7,707 nucleotides of DNA from contig JAAHIC010000190.1 in the NCBI GenBank assembly GCA_010671965.1, positions 1 through 7,707 on the forward strand, read 5' to 3'. Origin of the DNA: Leptolyngbya sp. SIO4C5 (GTDB lineage: Bacteria; Cyanobacteriota; Cyanobacteriia; Phormidesmidales; Phormidesmidaceae). The translations under genes were made by a program, and so were the position numbers. This document shows positions 5,380 through 7,707 of the stretch, in pieces; the first letter of the stretch is position 1; every line of letters begins with the position of its first letter. Under the pieces are notes generated by a model, which was not told where the DNA came from, searched no databases, and was given only the letters and a program-made list of their open reading frames with translations.

Positions 5380-7098
5380 TTAGAATAAGGTGCCCGTCAG
5401 CGTAAATAGGATGCCGTTTTCCTGCAGAGAGTCGCCGTCGGCATTGTCATCAATGAGGGGAATACCCCAGTCCAGCCGCGCCGTAACCCGATCGCCCGCT
5501 TGCCACAACAGTCCAATGCCTACAGATGCCAGTTCATCGGCATCCGGTGCAGGGCGATCGCCCCGGTTCCAGGCCAGCCCATAGTCTACAAAGGGCGTTA
5601 GCTGTACCAGGCTTTCCCATTCCGGAATTCGTAAAATCGGCAGCCGCACCTCTAAAGAGGCAAATAGGCCGCTATCGGCTGTGGTTCTATCTTGGCGGTA
5701 GCCGCGAACGCTGCCCTGACCTCCGATCCGAAACTGCTCTAAAGAGAGTAAGGGGCGATCGGCAAGCTGAGTATTGAGCCGGGCTAGCAGTAGGGTGTCA
5801 CGAGACAACAACTTCACCCATTGGGCCTGACCCTGCCAGCTAAAAAAGCGGCTATCGGGCTGGTCATTGTCGTTGATCGTTGCTTCAAACCAGTCAATAC
5901 CGAGATTAAACTGCGATCGCAGGGCAATCACCTGATCAACCTGTCGCTGTGTCCATTCTTGGCTGAAGCGTAAGGCCGTAATTTGTATTTCTCCGCCCGC
6001 ATCAGCCCCTGGCGTGGGAAATCCCAGGCGATCGGTACCCGGTAGCTGAAACGTACTGCGGCTGACATCATGGGACAGCGTGAGTCCCAGAGCAAATTCT
6101 TGGTTGGGGGTTTGTAAGACAGGCTGGCGCAGCGTCAGCTCAATCGCTTCTGAATCAGACTCAATATCGAGAATCTCGAAGTCGTCTTCAATAACCCGGC
6201 TGTCACTGGTGCTGTAAAGCAAACCGATGGTGCCGTTATAAGGATTGAAAGGCACCGTATAGCTCAAATCCCAGGCATCGCTGCCGTCAGTTTGGCTATA
6301 GCCCAGCACTAAGCGATCGCCTAGCCCTACCAGATTGCCTTCGCTAATCTGCGCCCGCCGCCGCAGTGTACCGACCGTCGGCGATCGCCCATTATCGACC
6401 GTCAGCTCACCGCGGCTACTGTCAGCCTCAACGACGCTGACGGTCAAAAGGCTGCCGCCTGTCTGTGTCCCTGCCGCCAAATCAGCCGAAAGAGACTCGA
6501 TTAGCGGATCGATTTGTAGTAGCTGTAGTCCCTCAATTAACTGATCTACGTCTAGAGGTTTGCCTGCAGCTACTGCAATGCGACTGCGCACATAGTTGGG
6601 ATTGAGGTTTTCTAACCCTTCCACCACGATTTCTTCCAGTTTGCCTTCCACAACTCGGATCTCCACCACGCCGTCAGAAATGGTTTGATCCGAGGGAATA
6701 AAGGCACCGGAGGTAATATAGCCTGCTTCCACGTAGAGCTGGGTAATGGCGGAACGGGCGGCAAATAGCTCAGCAAAGGTAAGGTCACGATTGGTGTAAG
6801 GAGCGGTGGCCTGATCTAGCTCAGCTTCACTGAAAACCGTACTCCCTATTACTTGAAACCGCTCTACAAAAACGGTGCCCGGGGCATCTAATCCAGAGTC
6901 AGGAAAGTTTGGGAAAGCGGGCAGGGGCAGCAGTTCGTCTGGTGGCGGCAGAGGCTGGGGGGCGGGGGGCGGTTCTTCTGGAAGATCAGGAAAATCTGGC
7001 AAAGTAAGAGGCTCTTGGGCCACAAGCTGTACTGACGGCTGCCACGAACTGATGGTCTGAGCGGATAGGGCGATCGCAGACAGCGTGACGATAACCAT
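5380..7098 (-). CDS. TpsB outer-membrane transporter, FhaC/ShlB/HecB family, 572 aa
   Basis: This protein should secrete the TpsA proteins through the outer membrane as a 16-strand barrel of the Omp85 superfamily. Residues 1-28 look like a signal peptide, though without a basic n-region. Residues 29-66 are a Pro-rich linker (PDFPDLPEEPPP and similar). POTRA1 is about 76-152 (VERFQVIGSTVFS to VVEIRVVEG) and POTRA2 about 153-225. The barrel begins near 229 with LTVDNGRSPTVG, followed by NLVGLGDRLVLGYS and SYTVPFNPYNGTIGLLYS. The loop-6 hallmark GSVRGYRQD is at 462-470 (VRGY 464-467). The chain ends in Phe, the usual BAM-recognition residue. Length fits the family (about 550-600). The start is fixed by AGGAAGG five bases upstream and by an in-frame TGA with no ATG, GTG or TTG in between. 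It is the first gene of the likely tpsB-tpsA1-tpsA2 unit and should serve both exoproteins. Confidence 0.97.
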   Translation of the reverse strand: MVIVTLSAIALSAQTISSWQPSVQLVAQEPLTLPDFPDLPEEPPPAPQPLPPPDELLPLPAFPNFPDSGLDAPGTVFVERFQVIGSTVFSEAELDQATAPYTNRDLTFAELFAARSAITQLYVEAGYITSGAFIPSDQTISDGVVEIRVVEGKLEEIVVEGLENLNPNYVRSRIAVAAGKPLDVDQLIEGLQLLQIDPLIESLSADLAAGTQTGGSLLTVSVVEADSSRGELTVDNGRSPTVGTLRRRAQISEGNLVGLGDRLVLGYSQTDGSDAWDLSYTVPFNPYNGTIGLLYSTSDSRVIEDDFEILDIESDSEAIELTLRQPVLQTPNQEFALGLTLSHDVSRSTFQLPGTDRLGFPTPGADAGGEIQITALRFSQEWTQRQVDQVIALRSQFNLGIDWFEATINDNDQPDSRFFSWQGQAQWVKLLSRDTLLLARLNTQLADRPLLSLEQFRIGGQGSVRGYRQDRTTADSGLFASLEVRLPILRIPEWESLVQLTPFVDYGLAWNRGDRPAPDADELASVGIGLLWQAGDRVTARLDWGIPLIDDNADGDSLQENGILFTLTGTLF

Positions 7099-7103
7099 AG
7101 GTT

Positions 7104-7110
7104 CCTTCCT
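7104..7110 (-). promoter_or_regulatory. Strong ribosome binding site of tpsB
   Basis: AGGAAGG lies five bases upstream of the ATG at 7098 on the minus strand. It supports this start although the resulting signal peptide lacks a basic n-region. Confidence 0.75.
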
Positions 7111-7118
7111 AACGGCAA

Positions 7119-7141
7119 TTGCTCAGCTTTGGGCTGAGCAA
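7119..7141. promoter_or_regulatory. Perfect 9-base-pair hairpin in the tpsB leader
   Basis: TTGCTCAGC and GCTGAGCAA are perfect inverted arms around a 5-base loop. The hairpin sits 20-42 bases upstream of the tpsB ATG. Neither strand has a T tract after it, so it is not a typical intrinsic terminator. It could be an operator or a 5' leader stem. Confidence 0.55.
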
Positions 7142-7217
7142 GGCACTATTCCGAAATTGCAGTTCAGAGCCAGTTTACTGCACAGCGATGCCCACCTAAA
7201 GCAAAGCAGTTCGCTTT

Positions 7218-7246
7218 CTAACAGCAGGGAAGCTATAGGGTTTCAA
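7218..7246 (-). promoter_or_regulatory. Weak candidate promoter for the TPS gene cluster
   Basis: TTGAAA (7241-7246) and TGTTAG (7218-7223) are spaced 17 bases apart on the minus strand, about 120 bases upstream of tpsB. The -10 matches only three of six positions. I list it because a promoter is expected in this gap and nothing better was found. Confidence 0.2.
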
Positions 7247-7271
7247 TCGTAAGTGGATTATCCCTGTTGGG

Positions 7272-7301
7272 GTGCTTCAGGAAGTGTCCTAACCGAAGCA
7301 C
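7272..7301 (-). terminator. Hairpin just after putP, possible terminator
   Basis: GTGCTTC (7272-7278) and GAAGCAC (7295-7301) form a 7-base-pair stem starting 5 bases after the putP stop. A nested 4-base-pair stem (AGGA/TCCT, 7279-7290) lies inside the loop. No T tract follows on the minus strand, so it may protect the 3' end or terminate inefficiently. Confidence 0.35.
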
Positions 7302-7306
7302 TCTGA

Positions 7307-7707
7307 CTAATCTTGAGGAGTCAGCCAAAGTCGGCCGACAAAGTAGACCAGAGCGCTTGCCGCCATACCGGGCAAAACCTCATACACATCCTGCGACCAG
7401 TGCAGACCTATGCGCCAGAAAAGAGCTACTCCAACGCCTGTCAGCATCATGGCGATCGCGGTAGTTGTATTGATTGGCTGACGAAAAACCCGCACTACCA
7501 TTAACGGCCCCAGTCCAGCCGCCAAAGCCGCCCAAGAAAACGTTACCAGCGTAAATACATCATCTGGGCTAACTAATGCCAGTCCCAAAACAACGACAAC
7601 CATAAACAGGGTACCGGCCTTCATCAGCCAGTCAGGTCGCTGTTTGAGGGGTAATAAATCTTGGGTTAAAGCGGCTGAGCAAGAAAGTACCTGGGCGTCT
7701 GCGGTTG
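7307..7707 (-). CDS. putP: Sodium/solute symporter of PutP type, C-terminal 132 codons (5' end beyond window)
   Basis: The open frame enters from the right edge and stops at TAG (7307-7309). The first residues read TADAQVLSCSAALTQDL, which matches the STAD stretch of the sodium:solute symporter family. In E. coli PutP the Ser-Thr pair there takes part in Na+ binding. The split first codon ends in CA, consistent with that Ser (TCA). After it come about four hydrophobic helices, near 28-46 (KAGTLFMVVVVLGLALV), 50-74 (FSWAALAAGLGPLMVVRVF), 80-100 and 107-127. The pattern VTFSWAALAAGLGP...YEVLPG aligns with E. coli PutP VSYAWAGFGAAFGP...YEIIPG as I recall it. It would import proline or a related solute with Na+ in the inner membrane; the exact substrate cannot be decided from this part. 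It shares the strand with the TPS genes but ends 208 bases upstream of tpsB, with hairpins between, so a shared function is unlikely. Confidence 0.85.
   Translation of the reverse strand, partial: TADAQVLSCSAALTQDLLPLKQRPDWLMKAGTLFMVVVVLGLALVSPDDVFTLVTFSWAALAAGLGPLMVVRVFRQPINTTTAIAMMLTGVGVALFWRIGLHWSQDVYEVLPGMAASALVYFVGRLWLTPQD

Larger units (their letters stand above)
1086..7459. repeat. Fifteen HIP1 octamers (GCGATCGC)
   Basis: Perfect copies start at 1086, 1144, 1208, 1402, 1501, 2884, 3630, 4104, 5128, 5554, 5913, 6313, 6381, 7070 and 7452. HIP1 is the highly iterated palindrome of many cyanobacterial genomes. Several copies lie in the frame that reads Ala-Ile-Ala on the minus strand, for example at the signal-peptidase site of both TpsA proteins (1086 and 5128) and in the TpsA1 C terminus (1402, 1501). 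Confidence 0.95.

Noticed and set aside
7132..7683. Eleven bases GGCTGAGCAAG shared by 7132-7142 and 7673-7683
   Set aside because: A short match. The second copy is inside putP coding sequence and has no inverted partner, so chance is the simplest reading.

Overview
The window looks like cyanobacterial chromosome. It carries 15 perfect copies of the HIP1 octamer GCGATCGC in 7.7 kb, where about 0.1 would be expected by chance. Its large proteins also match the cyanobacterial type of haemagglutinin-like two-partner secretion (TPS) exoprotein. The genus cannot be read from the sequence; a filamentous, Leptolyngbya-like organism is only a guess. No RNA gene, CRISPR array, transposase or phage gene was seen.

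Every supported gene lies on the minus strand, so the reading order is right to left. At the right edge (7307-7707) is the C-terminal quarter of a PutP-type sodium/solute symporter, cut by the window edge. A 208-base gap with two hairpins follows. Next comes a TPS outer-membrane transporter of the FhaC/ShlB (TpsB) family (5380-7098), with a strong ribosome binding site. A 163-base leader rich in dyad symmetries separates it from a complete 1290-residue TPS exoprotein, TpsA1 (1344-5216). After 169 more bases a second exoprotein, TpsA2, begins at 1174 and runs off the left edge.

Functionally, TpsA1 and TpsA2 should enter the periplasm by the Sec route. There their almost identical N-terminal TPS domains should be recognised by the POTRA domains of the one TpsB, which would thread them through its barrel to the cell surface. 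The layout is one transporter with at least two tandem passengers.

The main points of interest lie in the paralogy of the two exoproteins. They share a 1058-base gap-free direct repeat. Identity is about 90-95% over the TPS domain and falls abruptly to about 70% after codon 312, which looks like a gene-conversion or recombination tract. The repeat starts at a HIP1 site that encodes the signal-peptidase region. The first 27 bases of the window are an exact inverted copy of 295-321 and probably mark an assembly artefact, so the last few TpsA2 codons should not be trusted. The TpsA1 leader contains a promoter/operator-like dyad and an inverted repeat that could hide an alternative start codon.
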